From JBBDXA01 sp040902585 (GTDB lineage Bacteria; Planctomycetota; Phycisphaerae; Phycisphaerales; Phycisphaeraceae): a stretch of DNA of 17,777 nt. Every line of letters starts with the position of its first letter. Position 1 is the first letter of the stretch. The notes beneath the pieces are model-generated. The model did no database searches. It was not told the origin of the DNA and saw nothing but the letters and a program-made list of their open reading frames with translations. Made by a program: the position numbers and the translations under genes. The stretch covers positions 1-17,777 of the forward strand of contig JBBDXA010000196.1 in the NCBI GenBank assembly GCA_040902585.1, in the 5' to 3' direction. Of this stretch, positions 17,542 to 17,777 are shown in pieces.

Positions 17542-17574
17542 AAAACCCCCGCCCCGCAAGGGTGGGGGTTTTTT
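17542..17574. terminator. Second, near-identical bidirectional terminator
   Basis: AAAACCCCCGCCC (17542-17554) and GGGTGGGGGTTTT (17560-17572) pair over 13 bp with one G-T pair and loop CGCAA. It is T-rich on both strands (TTTT-TTA and TTTTATA), so it can stop transcription from either side. It nearly duplicates the terminator 60 bases upstream. Confidence 0.85.
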
Positions 17575-17607
17575 ATGAAACTTATAATGGCGACCACAGC
17601 CAGAAGA

Positions 17608-17647
17608 GAAAATTTTGCTGTGCTGACTTTACACGCTGAAAATTTTG
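17608..17647. repeat. Two direct copies of GAAAATTTTG, 30 bp apart
   Basis: GAAAATTTTG occurs at 17608-17617 and at 17638-17647. The core AAAATTTT is self-complementary. The 30-bp interval is close to three helical turns, so proteins bound to both would lie on the same face. The second copy lies within the spacer of the promoter below. Confidence 0.7.
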
Positions 17648-17655
17648 GATATACT
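17628..17655 (+). promoter_or_regulatory. Strong sigma70-type promoter near the window end
   Basis: TTTACA (17628-17633), 16 bases, then TATACT (17650-17655), in AT-rich DNA. Transcription would start near 17662 and run into the repeated 13-nt sequence at the window end. No ATG with a ribosome binding site and an open frame of useful length follows before 17777, so the product could be a non-coding RNA, a long leader, or a gene starting outside the window. Confidence 0.62.
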
Positions 17656-17698
17656 AAGCTTGTGGGTTGAAACAAACTCGTTACGGTTTTTTTCCTCT

Positions 17699-17777
17699 GA
17701 TCGCCGCTCAGATACACTGATGCAAGGAAAGCTTTCGGCGCAAGCATCGCTGTGGTTTGCGGGGGATCGCCGCTCAG
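17699..17777. repeat. Direct repeat GATCGCCGCTCAG with 66-bp period
   Basis: The 13-mer is at 17699-17711 and again at 17765-17777, the last bases of the window. The bases just before the two copies differ, so the repeat unit starts at this G or very near it and may continue to the right beyond the window. A period of 66 bp would fit a CRISPR-like 36-nt repeat plus 30-nt spacer, but only 13 bases of the second copy are visible. Between the copies, GATGC and GCATC form a further short inverted repeat around 17720-17748. Confidence 0.55.

Larger units (their letters stand above)
15696..17777. mobile_element. Left part of an integrated serine-recombinase element
   Basis: From the broken radical SAM motif to the window end the sequence is visibly different from its surroundings: lower in GC, with many CTA, TTA, AGG and AAG codons that are rare in the neighbours. 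The first gene inward is a large serine recombinase reading away from the junction, the usual position of an integrase beside its attachment site. The second junction, with the missing 5' part of the radical SAM gene, is not in the window, so the size and cargo are unknown. Confidence 0.72.

Noticed and set aside
17699..17777. Firm CRISPR array call
   Set aside because: Only one full interval and 13 bases of a second copy are visible, and no cas gene is in the window. It is reported as a direct repeat and as a hypothesis.

Overview
The window looks like a piece of a GC-rich planctomycete genome, most likely a Phycisphaerae-type lineage. This is inferred, since no 16S gene is present. The signs are a prepilin-like protein ending in a FADGHV motif, a PEP-CTERM surface protein with NN-G-x-x-F repeats, a SplB-like (PA0069-type) radical SAM protein, and palindromic intergenic repeats built from CACGGAT and GGAACCCGGAAC units. 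Two 10-N scaffold gaps (2370-2379 and 10806-10815) show that this is a draft assembly.

Layout. Positions 1-200 hold a tRNA-Phe(GAA) on the minus strand with its own promoter and terminator. Divergent from it, a clear promoter (267-294) starts the ribosomal stalk operon rplK-rplA-rplJ-rplL (382-2866), which ends at a strong terminator and is not followed by rpoBC. Each of the three spacers in this operon contains a palindromic repeat. Next come a secreted prepilin-like gene (3085-3873), a PEP-CTERM protein (4156-5841) and a class I fructose-bisphosphate aldolase (6076-7194), the last two with candidate promoters. A six-helix membrane protein (7336-8406) meets a cytochrome P460-type lipoprotein (8408-8977, minus) tail to tail with one base between them. 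A clan GH-A-like glycoside hydrolase lipoprotein (9040-10791) is convergent with clpC (10912-13455, minus), and a 40-nt palindrome plus a bidirectional terminator separate them. A secreted protein of unknown function (13862-14761, minus) follows.

The most interesting part is 14853-17777. The radical SAM gene (minus) is cut exactly in the codons of its iron-sulfur cysteine motif. From there outward the DNA is a different, lower-GC sequence that begins with a large serine recombinase (15749-17443). I read this as the left end of an integrated element that uses the conserved radical SAM motif as its attachment site. The other end and the cargo lie outside the window.

After the recombinase come two near-identical terminators and an AT-rich tract with a 10-nt direct repeat and a strong sigma70-type promoter. 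Last is a 13-nt sequence repeated with a 66-bp period, whose second copy is the last 13 bases of the window. That period would fit the start of a CRISPR-like array (36 + 30), but two partial copies cannot prove it.
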